From Flavobacterium sp. (GTDB lineage Bacteria; Bacteroidota; Bacteroidia; Flavobacteriales; Flavobacteriaceae), in NCBI RefSeq assembly GCF_004295795.1, contig NZ_SEBR01000002.1, positions 268,280 to 325,480 of the forward strand: a stretch of 57,201 bases of DNA, in the 5' to 3' direction. Below, piece after piece: positions 8,785-18,130 of the stretch. The position numbers and the translations under genes were made by a program. Numbering within the stretch: the stretch's first letter is position 1; each line of letters begins with the position of its first letter. The notes below the pieces were generated by a model. That model was not told the DNA's origin. It did not search any database and saw only the letters and a program-made list of their open reading frames with translations.

Positions 8785-8996
8785 CTCTCGAAACCTAATA
8801 GAAATGAGCTTCGCTCATTTTGCTTCTTTCGCCGGCTGCGCCGTCGCTTGCTTTGATTTTGATTCGTCGCCTGCCAGCGGGGCTTACTTTTGCCTCGCCG
8901 CAAAAGTAACAAAAAGGCTCGCGGCACGACCGATTTTGGCGACCTACCAAGTCCCTCGCAAGACTGCGGTTCTGGTCGAAATTCGGGGAAAAACCG
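8785..8996. repeat. dispersed multi-hairpin repeat family B, copy 1
   Basis: Matches 56615-56775 over CTCTCGAAnCCTAATA, a hairpin AAATGAGC-TTC-GCTCATTT (8802-8820), a second GC hairpin (CGGC/GCCG near 8831-8843), ATTCGTCGCCTG followed by GCGGGG, and a third hairpin TTACTTTTG/CAAAAGTAA (8884-8909). The tail CTGGTCGAAATTCGGGGAAA (8972 on) matches the second copy's flank in inverted orientation. No real ORF: an open frame at 8804-9265 is made of repeat. Confidence 0.75.
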
Positions 8997-9123
8997 GGAA
9001 TCGGTTGTCGAATTTATTGTGCTTCGCTTCATACAGTTCTAGCACGCTATCGGATTTGGAAATGTCAAAGTTTTGTCTCCGAGAGTTGTTTCGTGCAAAC
9101 GTTAATCCAAGGTTGTCGATGGC

Positions 9124-9157
9124 GCAAAAAAAATCCCAACCGAGAAGATTGGGATTT
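9124..9157 (-). terminator. terminator of rny
   Basis: On the minus strand AAATCCCAA / TTGGGATTT forms a 9-bp stem followed by about eight T, about 20 bp past the rny stop. Confidence 0.8.
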
Positions 9158-9175
9158 GGCTATTCAGTTGGAATT

Positions 9176-10741
9176 TTATTTCGCGATGTTCACCGCTCGG
9201 GTTTCGCGAATCACGGTGATTTTCACTTGGCCCGGATAAGTCATTTCCGTCTGGATTTTTTGTGAAATCTCGAAAGAGAGTGTTCCGGCCATTTCATCCG
9301 ATACTTTTTCACTTTCCACAATCACGCGAAGTTCACGTCCCGCCTGGATGGCATAAGCATTCTTTACGCCGTGGAATCCGAAGGCGATTTCCTCAAGATC
9401 TTTCAAACGTTGGATGTAAGAATCCAGAACCTGGCGGCGCGCGCCCGGGCGTGCACCTGAAATCGCATCACAAACCTGGACGATAGGCGAGAGAAGTGAC
9501 TTCATCTCGATCTCGTCGTGGTGCGCTCCGATCGCGTTGCAAACTTCTTCTTTTTCCCCGTATTTTTCAGCCCATTGCATACCAAGCAAGGCGTGCGGAA
9601 GGTCGCTTTCCGTATCGGGCACTTTTCCTATATCGTGTAAAAGTCCGGCTCTTTTGGCGAGTTTCACGTTCAGGCCGAGTTCGGCTGCCATGATTCCGCA
9701 AAGTTTCGACACTTCGCGCGAGTGCTGTAAAAGGTTTTGTCCGTAAGACGATCGGTATTTCATTCTACCTACGATCTTGATCAATTCCGGATGCAAACCG
9801 TGGATGCCAAGGTCGATTACCGTGCGTTTTCCGACTTCGGCGATTTCTTCCTCGATCTGTTTCGTGGTTTTGGCGACGACTTCCTCGATACGTGCCGGGT
9901 GAATTCGTCCGTCGGTCACAAGTTTGTGAAGCGACAAACGCGCAATCTCGCGGCGAACCGGATCGAAACACGAAAGGATGATCGCTTCCGGAGTGTCGTC
10001 CACGATGATTTCAACGCCTGTTGCGGCTTCGATAGCACGAATGTTGCGTCCTTCGCGACCGATGATTCGACCTTTCACGTCGTCAGATTCAATGTTGAAT
10101 ACCGATACGCAGTTCTCGACGGCTTCCTCAGTTCCGACGCGTTGAATCGTGTTGATGATGACTTTTTTGGCTTCTTGTTGCGCCGTCAATTTCGCCTCTT
10201 CGATGGTTTCCTGAATGTGTGCCATCGCTCTGGTTTTGGCCTCGGCGCGCAAACCTTCCACAAGCTGTTCACGGGCGTCGTCAGCAGACAATCCCGAAAT
10301 TACCTCGAGTTGGTTGAGTTGGCTCTTGTGCATTTTCTCGACTTCCTGCGTCTTGCGGTCGAGCATTTCTATTTTCGACGTGTAATCGGCGGCTTTGGCC
10401 TCGAAATCGTCGTTGAGTTTTTTGGTTTTGGAAAGTTCGTTGGAAACCTGTGATTCCTTGTCGCGGATGCGTTTCTCGGATTCGGCGGTTTTTTTGTCGC
10501 GGGCCAGGATCACTTGTTCGTGTTCGGCTTTGAGTTCGATGAATTTCTCTTTCGCCTGAAGGATTTTGTCCTTTTTGATATTCTCGGCCTCTTGCTGGGC
10601 GTCTTTCAAGATAAGCGCGGCGTCTTTCTTGGCCGATCCGATTACGCTGCCGGCGCTCTTTTTGTCGAGCGACTTGGCCACGGCAAATCCTGCTCCGATT
10701 CCCGCTACGGCTGCGATGATTATAAATAAAATGCTATCCAT
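9176..10741 (-). CDS. rny: ribonuclease Y
   Basis: A 521-residue membrane-anchored endoribonuclease that initiates mRNA decay. Order of parts: an N-terminal membrane anchor with small residues (about 4-22, [17 protein letters not shown]); a long charged coiled coil (about 35-200); a KH RNA-binding domain with [11 protein letters not shown] at 228-238; and an HD domain with H340 (LLQHSREV) and H369-D370 (LLHDIGK). Length and order are typical. It lies downstream of zapA and a 6S RNA on the same strand, an arrangement conserved in Bacteroidota, and may be co-transcribed in part with them. Confidence 0.96.
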   Translation of the reverse strand: MDSILFIIIAAVAGIGAGFAVAKSLDKKSAGSVIGSAKKDAALILKDAQQEAENIKKDKILQAKEKFIELKAEHEQVILARDKKTAESEKRIRDKESQVSNELSKTKKLNDDFEAKAADYTSKIEMLDRKTQEVEKMHKSQLNQLEVISGLSADDAREQLVEGLRAEAKTRAMAHIQETIEEAKLTAQQEAKKVIINTIQRVGTEEAVENCVSVFNIESDDVKGRIIGREGRNIRAIEAATGVEIIVDDTPEAIILSCFDPVRREIARLSLHKLVTDGRIHPARIEEVVAKTTKQIEEEIAEVGKRTVIDLGIHGLHPELIKIVGRMKYRSSYGQNLLQHSREVSKLCGIMAAELGLNVKLAKRAGLLHDIGKVPDTESDLPHALLGMQWAEKYGEKEEVCNAIGAHHDEIEMKSLLSPIVQVCDAISGARPGARRQVLDSYIQRLKDLEEIAFGFHGVKNAYAIQAGRELRVIVESEKVSDEMAGTLSFEISQKIQTEMTYPGQVKITVIRETRAVNIAK

Positions 10742-10817
10742 TTGGTGTTAAATTAAGTGTTAGTGGAGCTTGGTTCGTACTCCATTTGCTGTCGTCGCAA
10801 TCGAAATCTGATTGCAT

Positions 10818-10982
10818 AAAAAAAGCCTACATTAGGCGCTTGCATAAACTCGTTATGACAAGATTTGGGTTAACCCGCGGTTCAAGGATCCGGGACAAGC
10901 CGGCGTGCTTTAGGAGCGGAGATTCACCCATTTGAATTGTTTAGTGTTGAGTTTATCAAATGGAAACTAATGTAGGCAGTAT
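10818..10982 (-). ncRNA. ssrS: 6S RNA (6S-Flavo type)
   Basis: This 165-nt minus-strand segment between zapA and rny is closed by an 11-bp perfect terminal stem GCCTACATTAG (10825-10835) / CTAATGTAGGC (10967-10977). Read on the minus strand, the 3' arm runs directly into seven T, a built-in terminator. The interior has partly paired arms around a large unpaired centre, as expected of 6S RNA, which mimics an open promoter and binds housekeeping RNA polymerase. The Bacteroidota class '6S-Flavo' is known, and the position after zapA parallels zapA-ssrS in Enterobacteria. Identification rests on structure and context, not on a covariance-model search. Confidence 0.82.
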
Positions 10983-11007
10983 CGTTTTCTTGTAAAAGAA
11001 CGTGTTT

Positions 11008-11301
11008 TTATCTGTTGAGATATTCGGCAAGCATTTCATTCATGGCGCTCAAACGCTGTATGGTTTCTGTTCCGTCTATGGCGTTGTCAAGCTGTTTTTG
11101 CTCCAATTGCGAAGCGAACTGCAAGGCGCACATGGCCAGAACGTCCTGTTTGTCGCGCACGGCATAATTTTCCTCGAACTGCTTGATCATGACTTCGATC
11201 TTTCGGGCGGCGCTTCTAAGGCCTTCTTCCTGAGACATGTTCACCGTAAGCGGATAAACGCGGTCGGCGATCGAGAGTTTGATTTTTAGCTTTTCGTCCA
11301 T
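11008..11301 (-). CDS. zapA: cell division protein ZapA
   Basis: 97 residues, typical for ZapA, the small protein that bundles FtsZ filaments at the division ring. It starts MDEKLKIKLSIADRVYPLTV (the conserved N-terminal beta-hairpin), continues with EEGLRSAARKIEVMIKQFEE and ends in a coiled-coil helix. The upstream coiled-coil gene ends in TAATG: its TAA stop shares one base with this ATG, so the two are translationally coupled. The 6S RNA gene follows after about 25 bp. Confidence 0.92.
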   Translation of the reverse strand: MDEKLKIKLSIADRVYPLTVNMSQEEGLRSAARKIEVMIKQFEENYAVRDKQDVLAMCALQFASQLEQKQLDNAIDGTETIQRLSAMNEMLAEYLNR

Positions 11302-11591
11302 TAGTCCGCGAGCTGGGCGATACAGTAATCAATTTCCCGTATCAATGAATTTATCTTGAGCTTCGTATCTCTTTTGTTTTCGTCACTGCCAAGCAATGAA
11401 TTGGCTAACCTGAGCGTTTCGTTTGCCGATTTTAGTCCTTCAATTTCGTCAGACTGACTTTCGAGCATTGCCGCAGCGTTCGTTTTCTCCTCCCGAAGTA
11501 CGTTGTTTTGCGCTTCCAAAGCGTCTACTTTTTGCAGCAGTTTTTTGATCCTGCTTTCGAGAGTGTCAATGATTCCTGCTATTTCGCTCAT
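11301..11591 (-). CDS. small coiled-coil protein coupled to ZapA
   Basis: 96 residues, almost wholly helical with heptad spacing (IIDTLESRIKKLLQKVDALE, then NNVLREEKTNAAAMLESQSD) and no signal peptide or membrane segment. Its stop overlaps the zapA start by one base (TAATG). Size, coiled coil and neighbour make it a candidate division-ring partner like ZapB or the mycobacterial/firmicute ZapA partners. That role is inference; I do not recognise a named family. Confidence 0.8.
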   Translation of the reverse strand: MSEIAGIIDTLESRIKKLLQKVDALEAQNNVLREEKTNAAAMLESQSDEIEGLKSANETLRLANSLLGSDENKRDTKLKINSLIREIDYCIAQLAD

Positions 11592-11812
11592 GCAAAAACC
11601 TTATCATTAGCTGAATCACAAAGGTAGCATTTCACTTCAATTACCGAAATTTTTTTGAGTGAAAAACAATTTTTTCCATCGATGTAGCCCATAATAATTT
11701 GCGCGAAAGCTTGTTATATACAGAAAAAACGTAATCTCAATTGGCCGTGGTTTTTTATCTTAGCAAAATGGACGACAAGCGTCCGACGACCACTCAATCT
11801 AATATGTACGCC

Positions 11813-13513
11813 ATGAGATTTTTTCTACTCCTTTTGTTTTTTTACGCGCCAATCTACGCCCAGGACGTTTATCCCAAAGACTTTTTTCGCTCGCCACTCG
11901 ACATTCCGCTGCAACTTTCGGGGAATTTCGGTGAACTGCGCTCCAACCATTTTCACGCCGGTTTCGACTTTCGGACACAACAAAAAGAAGGCCTGAATGT
12001 CTACGCGGCCGGAGACGGCTACATTTCCCGAATCAAGATTTCGCCTTACGGATACGGGAAAGCGATCTACATCGACCATCCAAACGGTTACACAACGGTT
12101 TACGGACACCTTAAAATGGGTTCGGCGACGGTAGAAAAATACATTCTCGAAAATCAGTACAAACAAGAATCTTTCGAAGTCGAACTGTTTCCGAAGCCCG
12201 GCGAATTGCAGGTTCTCAAAGGTGACGTGATCGCGCTTTCAGGAAATACGGGCGGTTCGGAAGGGCCGCATCTGCACTTTGAGATCCGGGCGACGAAGTC
12301 CGAAAAGATCATCAATCCGCTTTTCTTCGGATTCGACAAAATCATCCTCGACAACAAAAAGCCGGTTCTGACGAATCTTCTGGTTTATCCGATAGACGCG
12401 AATTCCGAAGTGAACGGCGTAAAAACTCCGGTCATGGTCGACGTGAGAATGGGCGAGGACGGAAATTATCTGGCGGAAAAAATCACGGGCACCGGACGAA
12501 TCGGCATCGGGATTTCGGCCTACGACCAATGCGATTATTCGCCCGGAAAAAACGGTGTTTATAAGGTAGAGAATTACGTGAACGGGAATTTGTCCTACGG
12601 ATACGAGTTCAACACGTTCGCTTTCGACGAATCGCGCTACATCAACGCCTTGATCGATTATCCGAGGTTTCGCAAAACGGGACAAAGAATCCAAAAGCTG
12701 TTCCGACGCCAGCCAAACGATTTCAGTCTCACCAAAACCGACGAAACCAACGGCACGATTTTGATCGAACCCAGCATGAACAAGGTCTCTCGTCTCGAGA
12801 TTTCTGATTTTTACGGCAACAAGATCGTGATAAACATTCCGGTCGAGTATGTCGCGCCGGTTGCCACCGAGCCTCAAACCGCGATCCCAAATTCAGGTTA
12901 TCTTGTTTACGCAGCCAAAGACAACAATTTCGAGAAAGGCCCGTTTTCGGTTTTCGTTCCGGCCAAGACTTTTTACGAGGACGTTTTTTTGAATTTCGAC
13001 GTGAACGCAAGCACGATGGTCTTCGGAAACGACGACATTCCGGTGCACTCGAATTTCAATGTCGTGATCGACGATAAATCGATTCCCGAATCCGACAGGG
13101 AAAAAACCTTCATCGCCTCGATCAACGGATCGCGTCTGTCCTACAATTCGACCAAGCGCAAAGGCACGACTTTTTCGACTTACACCAAAAACCTCGGCGG
13201 ATTCAAGCTCGCCAAGGACGTCGATGCGCCAAAGATCACATCGGTCAAAAAAATCGAGGGCAAAACCTTGAACGACGCCAATATTTCGTTCGCGATCTCT
13301 GACGCGCTTTCGGGAATTCGAGAATACAAAGGGTATCTGAACGGACATTGGGTGCTTTTTGAGTTCGATTACAAGAGCAAACGCATCACGCATTGGTTCT
13401 CGACAGACGATTTCCTAGTCGACGGAAGGAACGAATTAAAGCTCGTCGTGACCGACAATGTGGGAAATTCCGCTATATTTGAAACGTATTTTTTAAGGAG
13501 TAAAACTCCGTAA
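11813..13513 (+). CDS. M23 family metallopeptidase (LytM-like)
   Basis: About 566 residues. I chose ATG 11813 because it gives a compact signal peptide (MRFFLLLLFFYAPIYAQ); ATG 11804 is nearly as good. The LytM/Peptidase_M23 domain is at about 36-170, with zinc ligands H48 and D52 (HAGFD) and H153/H155 (GPHLHFE), so a functional endopeptidase cutting peptidoglycan peptide bridges in the periplasm is expected. The remaining ~390 residues are beta-rich and flavobacterium-specific. The TonB-dependent receptor starts 11 bp after the stop, so the two form an operon. A TATCTTAG element at 11757-11764 may be the -7 box. Confidence 0.9.
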   Translation: MRFFLLLLFFYAPIYAQDVYPKDFFRSPLDIPLQLSGNFGELRSNHFHAGFDFRTQQKEGLNVYAAGDGYISRIKISPYGYGKAIYIDHPNGYTTVYGHLKMGSATVEKYILENQYKQESFEVELFPKPGELQVLKGDVIALSGNTGGSEGPHLHFEIRATKSEKIINPLFFGFDKIILDNKKPVLTNLLVYPIDANSEVNGVKTPVMVDVRMGEDGNYLAEKITGTGRIGIGISAYDQCDYSPGKNGVYKVENYVNGNLSYGYEFNTFAFDESRYINALIDYPRFRKTGQRIQKLFRRQPNDFSLTKTDETNGTILIEPSMNKVSRLEISDFYGNKIVINIPVEYVAPVATEPQTAIPNSGYLVYAAKDNNFEKGPFSVFVPAKTFYEDVFLNFDVNASTMVFGNDDIPVHSNFNVVIDDKSIPESDREKTFIASINGSRLSYNSTKRKGTTFSTYTKNLGGFKLAKDVDAPKITSVKKIEGKTLNDANISFAISDALSGIREYKGYLNGHWVLFEFDYKSKRITHWFSTDDFLVDGRNELKLVVTDNVGNSAIFETYFLRSKTP

Positions 13514-13524
13514 AACCCAACCAT

Positions 13525-16005
13525 TTGAAGACCAACAAACTTTTATTTTCGCTCTTTTTCCTATTGTTCGGAATTGTCGCTTTTGCGCAGAATGCAAGGA
13601 TCACGGGAGTGCTTTTGGACGAGGAAAACAAGCCGATCGATGGCGCGAGCGTGACTGCGGGCGACAAAACGGTAATGACGCTGGAAAACGGATTTTTCGT
13701 AATCGACGTGCCTTCGGGTCAGGTCTTCAGCTTTTCCGTAAAGCATCCGGGTTACAAGCAACTTGTCCAGAAATTCGAGCTTTCGCCAAATGAAACCATG
13801 GAGTTCAATCCTGTCATGAGCGCGAAATTCGAACAACTTCGGGACGTTGTCATCAACAAAGCGAATCGCGACCAAATTGAAGGCGTGACCAACCTGAAGC
13901 CGGAATTGGCCAGGAAACTTCCTAGCGCAAACGGCGGAATCGAGGCCGTAGTCAAGCTTTTGCAAGGTGTCACGAGCAATAACGAACTCAGTACGGCTTA
14001 TTCGGTGCGAGGCGGAAACTATGACGAGAACTTGGTTTACGTCAATGAAATCGAGATTTACCGTCCGTTTTTGATCCGTTCGGGCCAACAGGAAGGTTTG
14101 AGTTTCACCAATACCGATATGGTTCAGGACGTGAATTTTTCGTCAGGCGGATTTCAGGCGAAATATGGGGACAAATTGTCGTCCGTACTTGATATCACTT
14201 ATAGAGTTCCTACGAAATTCGCTGCATCGGCCGAAGCCAGTTTCCTCGGAGGCGCGCTTTCCGCAGACTTGGTTTCCAAAGACAAAAGATGGAGCGGAAT
14301 TATCGGTGCGCGCTATCGCGACAACTCTTTGCTCGTGAACAGTCAGGAAACTTCCACGAATTATCGCCCAAGGTTTTACGACATCCAAACCAGCATCAAC
14401 TTCAAGCCGTCTCCTAAATGGACGTTCAGTTTCCTTGGAAACATTTCCGAGAACCGATACAATTATGCGCCATTGACGCGTCAGACGAACTTCGGAACGA
14501 TAGACGAACCGATCGCGTTGCAGATTTTCTACGACGGACAGGAAAAAGACAAATATCAAACGTACTTCGGAACGATCAAGACGACTTATGAAGTTTCGGA
14601 AAATTTTACCCTGAAATTCATTGGATCTGCTTACCACGCGATCGAGAGAGAATATTTCGACATTTTCGCCGCTTACTTTTTGGGTGAAGTCGATGCCAAT
14701 ATCGGATCGGATACATTCGGAGATGTGACTTTCAATCGTGGCATCGGAACCCAATTGAACCACGGCCGAAACGACCTCGACGCGCTTATCGTGAACGCCG
14801 AATTGAAAGGTTCGCACAAACTTCCGAAGGAAACCACGATCGAATGGGGTTTCAAATATTCGCGTGAAGATATCCGCGACCGCTTGGTAGAATGGGAAGT
14901 CATCGATTCCGCGGGGTTTTCGTTGAATCCGCCAATTGTGAATCTTCCCAATAATGACCAACCTTACAATCCTTATACCGGGCCGCTTGTTCCTTATCAA
15001 AATGTGCGCGCCCTGAATTATACGACCATCGACAGGCTTTCGGGTTTTGCGCAATTTAGCCGTAAAATCAATGTCGGTCGAGCCGACGCTTGGTTCAACT
15101 TAGGTGTTCGCGCCCACAATTGGACGGTCAAAAACGAATACGGAGCCGACGGAAAAAGCCAGACGGTTTTCAGCCCGAGAGCGCAGTTTTCGATCAAGCC
15201 GAAATGGGGCGACCGCGACTTGATGTTCCGAATTTCCGGTGGAATGTATTACCAGCCGCCAATGTATCGCGAATTGCGGGATTCCTCGGGAACGGTAAAT
15301 CCTGACGTGAAAGCGCAACGTTCGATCCATTACGTTTTTGGAGGCGATTACAGTTTCAAGATGTGGAACCGTCCGTTCAGGTTTACGGCAGAAGCTTACT
15401 ACAAATCAATGTCTGACATCAATACCTATACGCTCGAAAACGTCCGAATCCGCTACCGCGCCAACAACGACGCCAAAGCGTTCGCGACCGGACTCGACAT
15501 GCGACTCAACGGTGAATTCGTGCCCGGAACCGAATCGTGGTTCAGCTTCAGTTATATGAAAACCGAGGAAAATCTCAACGATCGCGGTTATATCGCGCGT
15601 CCGACAGACCAACGTTTGAAATTCGGTGTTTTGTTCCAGGATTACATGCCGACGATCCCGAACGTCAAAGTCTACATCAACTTGGTTTACAACACAGGTT
15701 TGCCTGGCGGTTCTCCGTCTTATGCCGATCCTTATATTTATCAAAGCCGTCTGCGCGATTATCGCCGTGCCGACGTCGGCTTCTCTTATGTTTTCACGGA
15801 AACGAATGACAAACGTCCGGAAGGTCATTGGCTCAAGAAATTCCAGGATCTGTCACTCGGATTCGAGATCTTCAACATGTTCAACAACCAAAATGCGATC
15901 ACGAACACCTGGGTGCGCGACGTGTACACGAAAAACCAGTACGGAATTCCGAATTACATGACCACGCGCGTTTTCAACGTTAAACTTTCCGCAAGGTTGA
16001 ACTAA
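13525..16005 (+). CDS. TonB-dependent receptor with CarboxypepD_reg-like N-terminus
   Basis: 826 residues from a TTG start at 13525. An in-frame stop at 13501 and no ATG before residue ~50 make TTG the only start that keeps the signal peptide MKTNKLLFSLFFLLFGIVAFAQ. Domains: carboxypeptidase-regulatory-like repeat (about 24-95, ITGVLLDEENKPIDGASVTA); plug (about 115-230, TNLKPELARKLPSANGGIEA, SVRGGNYDENLVYVN); then a 22-strand-type barrel ending in VKLSARLN. It imports an unknown substrate across the outer membrane with TonB/ExbBD energy. No SusD partner follows, so a SusCD glycan locus is unlikely. Operon with the M23 peptidase. Confidence 0.92.
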   Translation: MKTNKLLFSLFFLLFGIVAFAQNARITGVLLDEENKPIDGASVTAGDKTVMTLENGFFVIDVPSGQVFSFSVKHPGYKQLVQKFELSPNETMEFNPVMSAKFEQLRDVVINKANRDQIEGVTNLKPELARKLPSANGGIEAVVKLLQGVTSNNELSTAYSVRGGNYDENLVYVNEIEIYRPFLIRSGQQEGLSFTNTDMVQDVNFSSGGFQAKYGDKLSSVLDITYRVPTKFAASAEASFLGGALSADLVSKDKRWSGIIGARYRDNSLLVNSQETSTNYRPRFYDIQTSINFKPSPKWTFSFLGNISENRYNYAPLTRQTNFGTIDEPIALQIFYDGQEKDKYQTYFGTIKTTYEVSENFTLKFIGSAYHAIEREYFDIFAAYFLGEVDANIGSDTFGDVTFNRGIGTQLNHGRNDLDALIVNAELKGSHKLPKETTIEWGFKYSREDIRDRLVEWEVIDSAGFSLNPPIVNLPNNDQPYNPYTGPLVPYQNVRALNYTTIDRLSGFAQFSRKINVGRADAWFNLGVRAHNWTVKNEYGADGKSQTVFSPRAQFSIKPKWGDRDLMFRISGGMYYQPPMYRELRDSSGTVNPDVKAQRSIHYVFGGDYSFKMWNRPFRFTAEAYYKSMSDINTYTLENVRIRYRANNDAKAFATGLDMRLNGEFVPGTESWFSFSYMKTEENLNDRGYIARPTDQRLKFGVLFQDYMPTIPNVKVYINLVYNTGLPGGSPSYADPYIYQSRLRDYRRADVGFSYVFTETNDKRPEGHWLKKFQDLSLGFEIFNMFNNQNAITNTWVRDVYTKNQYGIPNYMTTRVFNVKLSARLN

Positions 16006-16032
16006 GTGAAAAACGGCCTTTTTATTTTTGCC

Positions 16033-16040
16033 TATATTTG
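16033..16040 (+). promoter_or_regulatory. -7 promoter element TATATTTG
   Basis: A perfect TAnnTTTG match lies 24 bp before the lipoprotein start. No clear TTG sits at the usual -33 distance, so only the -7 element is called. Confidence 0.5.
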
Positions 16041-16063
16041 AATCGTTAACCGAATTCCGTCTT

Positions 16064-16774
16064 ATGAAAAAAGCGTTGCTCTTATCGTTCTCGGCCTTGC
16101 TCGTGCTGGCTTCGTGTAAAAATGAAGAAACCGAAAAGCCGAAAGTGACTTACAAGACGCGCGAGACGAAGCAATCGCCAGTTGCGGACACGTCCGAAAT
16201 CGAGATTGCGGATCTGCCAATTCACATTTCCGGAACTTCGTATTTGATTCATCCCGTCGGACAATATCGTGTAATGGATGGCGCGCGAAAATCGGGTTAT
16301 AGCTATGAAAAAGGCAGTTTTACGGTTTCCAATTACGGGGAATTCGAGATTACGGGTTATCTCAAGAATCTAATGGTTCAGGAAGTCGCTTCCGATTCCA
16401 TCAAACCTGTTTTCGACAAGCCTGTCCTGATCCAGACCGCGACTTTTCTCAAGGCTTTCGCCGACAAGACCAAACAGCAAATCATGGTCTATTCGCTGGC
16501 CGACATGGATACGAACCAAGACGGACGCCTCGACGCAAGCGATGTACAGACGCTTTACATGAGCGAAGTGGGAGGAAAACGCCTGGTAAAAATCTCTCCG
16601 GAATATCAGGAACTCATCGACTGGAATTTCGTCGAAGCCAAGAATCGTCTTTACTTCAGGACAATCGAGGACACGAACAAAAGTGGCGCATTCGACAAAG
16701 AAGACGTGATGCACTACAATTATATCGACTTGCTTTCGGGCGAGTGGAAGGTTGTGGAATATAAGCCGGTTTAA
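16064..16774 (+). CDS. lipoprotein with two EF-hand-like calcium loops
   Basis: 236 residues from ATG 16064. The lipoprotein signal is MKKALLLSFSALLVLASCK, with LASC as lipobox. No known domain covers the middle (about 40-140). Two DxNxDG-type loops follow: DTNQDGRLDASD and, ~50 residues later, DTNKSGAFDKED, resembling EF-hand/dockerin calcium sites. The C-terminus is YNYIDLLSGEWKVVEYKPV. A membrane-anchored calcium-binding protein is inferred; the function is unknown. Confidence 0.8.
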   Translation: MKKALLLSFSALLVLASCKNEETEKPKVTYKTRETKQSPVADTSEIEIADLPIHISGTSYLIHPVGQYRVMDGARKSGYSYEKGSFTVSNYGEFEITGYLKNLMVQEVASDSIKPVFDKPVLIQTATFLKAFADKTKQQIMVYSLADMDTNQDGRLDASDVQTLYMSEVGGKRLVKISPEYQELIDWNFVEAKNRLYFRTIEDTNKSGAFDKEDVMHYNYIDLLSGEWKVVEYKPV

Positions 16775-16782
16775 GGTAGTGG

Positions 16783-16971
16783 CAGTTGCAGAAAGTAGCA
16801 GTGGCAGTGGCAGTTGCAGAAAGCGGCAGTCGCAGAAATAGTTGCAGAAGTAGCGGTAGTAGTAGAAGCAGTGGCAGTAGCAGAAGCAGTGGCAGTAGCA
16901 GAAGCAGTGGCAGTAGCAGAAGCAGTGGCAGTAGCAGTAGCAGAAGCAGAAGCGGTGGCAGTTGCGGGTTG
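16783..16971. repeat. CAGTGG/CAGTAG minisatellite
   Basis: Hexamers of the form (C/G)AG(T/A)(G/A)G merge into four perfect head-to-tail 18-mers AGAAGCAGTGGCAGTAGC (16864-16935), with degenerate units on both sides. A 63-codon open frame here reads only as Ser/Gly/Arg and is a by-product of the repeat. It lies between the convergent lipoprotein and DUF2971 genes. Confidence 0.9.
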
Positions 16972-17248
16972 TCCTAATTGGGATTCCTTTTAATCAGGAT
17001 TTTATTTTTCGTCGCTTTTGCCAGTATTGCGCTTAAGTCTGACGCTGTCTTTCCCAAGTTTTTATCCAGGAAATATCATAGAATTGATGAAATTCAGCAA
17101 ATCGGTGTGTTCGGTGACGTTGAGTTGTTTGAACGCGTTTTTTGCATTCGTCGCTTCGCCTGCGTGCCACAAGATGGCTTCGGTCCTATTCCAATAAGCC
17201 CGATTTGTCGGGAAAAAAATTGGAATTTGGAATTTGATTTTTGGAATT

Positions 17249-17950
17249 TCAAATAAGTATGTCGCTTTCCAAATCGCTTTTCTCAATCCCAAAATCGAAT
17301 CCAAGTCGCTTCACGAGCTCGATCACAAGGTTTTTGTACCAGTTTTCAGATTTTGGGTGGATGTAGATTTTCTCGATCATCTGCGAAATGTCTACGTCGA
17401 TCTTGAGGCCGTTGTCGATCTTGATATCGAAGTCAGAAACGTCTGTGATCACGCGCAGTTCGCGTTCGTACTGAAAACTTTTTCGTTTGAACAGAAACGG
17501 GAAAAACGCATTGTCGAACGGGATATATTCCTTTTTATAGTCGATGTAATTCACTTCGCCGATGTATTGTGCAAATTGGGTTTCGGGAGCGAGCGCTTTC
17601 TGCAACCGCCCAATCGTCGACTGAATCGCGAGTCCTTCCTGGCTTTGCGTAAAAATCTGCCACATCGCGAACGATTCGTACTCGTTCAAATGCCAACTCG
17701 AGATCGCAACTTGCTCGCGATGCTGTTTGTAGTATTGCAAAAACTCCGGATTGTGGGCCGAGAGCTTCTTGATTTCCTCGTATGTCGGTTCAGAAAAAGT
17801 GCCTTCGTATTGATCCTCGAACTTGTCGGAACGCGACATGAACATTTTTCCCGATAGCAAAACATCGATGAGTTTCGACAAATCCATGTATTTCCAGACG
17901 ATCGTGTCGGGGTCGGGGGGAAGTTTTATCTGGTCGTCGTTTATGTACAT
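17249..17950 (-). CDS. DUF2971 domain protein
   Basis: A 233-residue soluble protein, with no signal peptide. The family signature is visible: WKYMDLSKLIDVLLSGKMFM then SRSDKFEDQYEGTFSE near the N-terminus, FAMWQIFTQSQEGLAIQST in the middle, and FLFKRKSFQYERELRVI (the conserved 'K...F.yE.E.R.i' block). Proteins of this family are scattered, often horizontally exchanged, and of unknown biochemistry; some occur near defence genes, but nothing here besides it suggests a defence island. It stands alone between a minisatellite and an AT-rich repeat tract. Confidence 0.85.
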   Translation of the reverse strand: MYINDDQIKLPPDPDTIVWKYMDLSKLIDVLLSGKMFMSRSDKFEDQYEGTFSEPTYEEIKKLSAHNPEFLQYYKQHREQVAISSWHLNEYESFAMWQIFTQSQEGLAIQSTIGRLQKALAPETQFAQYIGEVNYIDYKKEYIPFDNAFFPFLFKRKSFQYERELRVITDVSDFDIKIDNGLKIDVDISQMIEKIYIHPKSENWYKNLVIELVKRLGFDFGIEKSDLESDILI

Positions 17951-17953
17951 TTC

Positions 17954-18085
17954 AATTAATAATGAATAATTAATAATTAATAATGAATAATGAGTGGTGA
18001 TCGATGGGAAATGAATAACAACTTTTGTTAACCTCGACTCCGAGCAATTATTAATTGTTAATCCATTATTAATTGTAATAAAGCT
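17954..18085. repeat. AT-rich TAATAATTAAT repeats
   Basis: AATTAATAATGAATAATT-type units repeat at 17954-18000 upstream of the DUF2971 start. Partly inverted counterparts (ATTATTAATTGTTAATCC) lie at 18046-18085. There is no gene in this 180-bp gap. Confidence 0.7.
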
Positions 18086-18130
18086 ACGAAACTAAACCCA
18101 CGCAAACGTTACCAAATTTTGGCGATTTTG

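Noticed and set aside
8804..9265. 153-codon open frame over repeat family B and the end of rny
   Set aside because: Its sequence is the repeat itself plus antisense rny.
14143..15054. 303-codon open frame antisense to the TonB receptor
   Set aside because: Shadow of the receptor; composition is typical of an antisense frame.
16786..16977. 63-codon Ser/Gly/Arg open frame
   Set aside because: Pure translation of the minisatellite; no promoter or start context.
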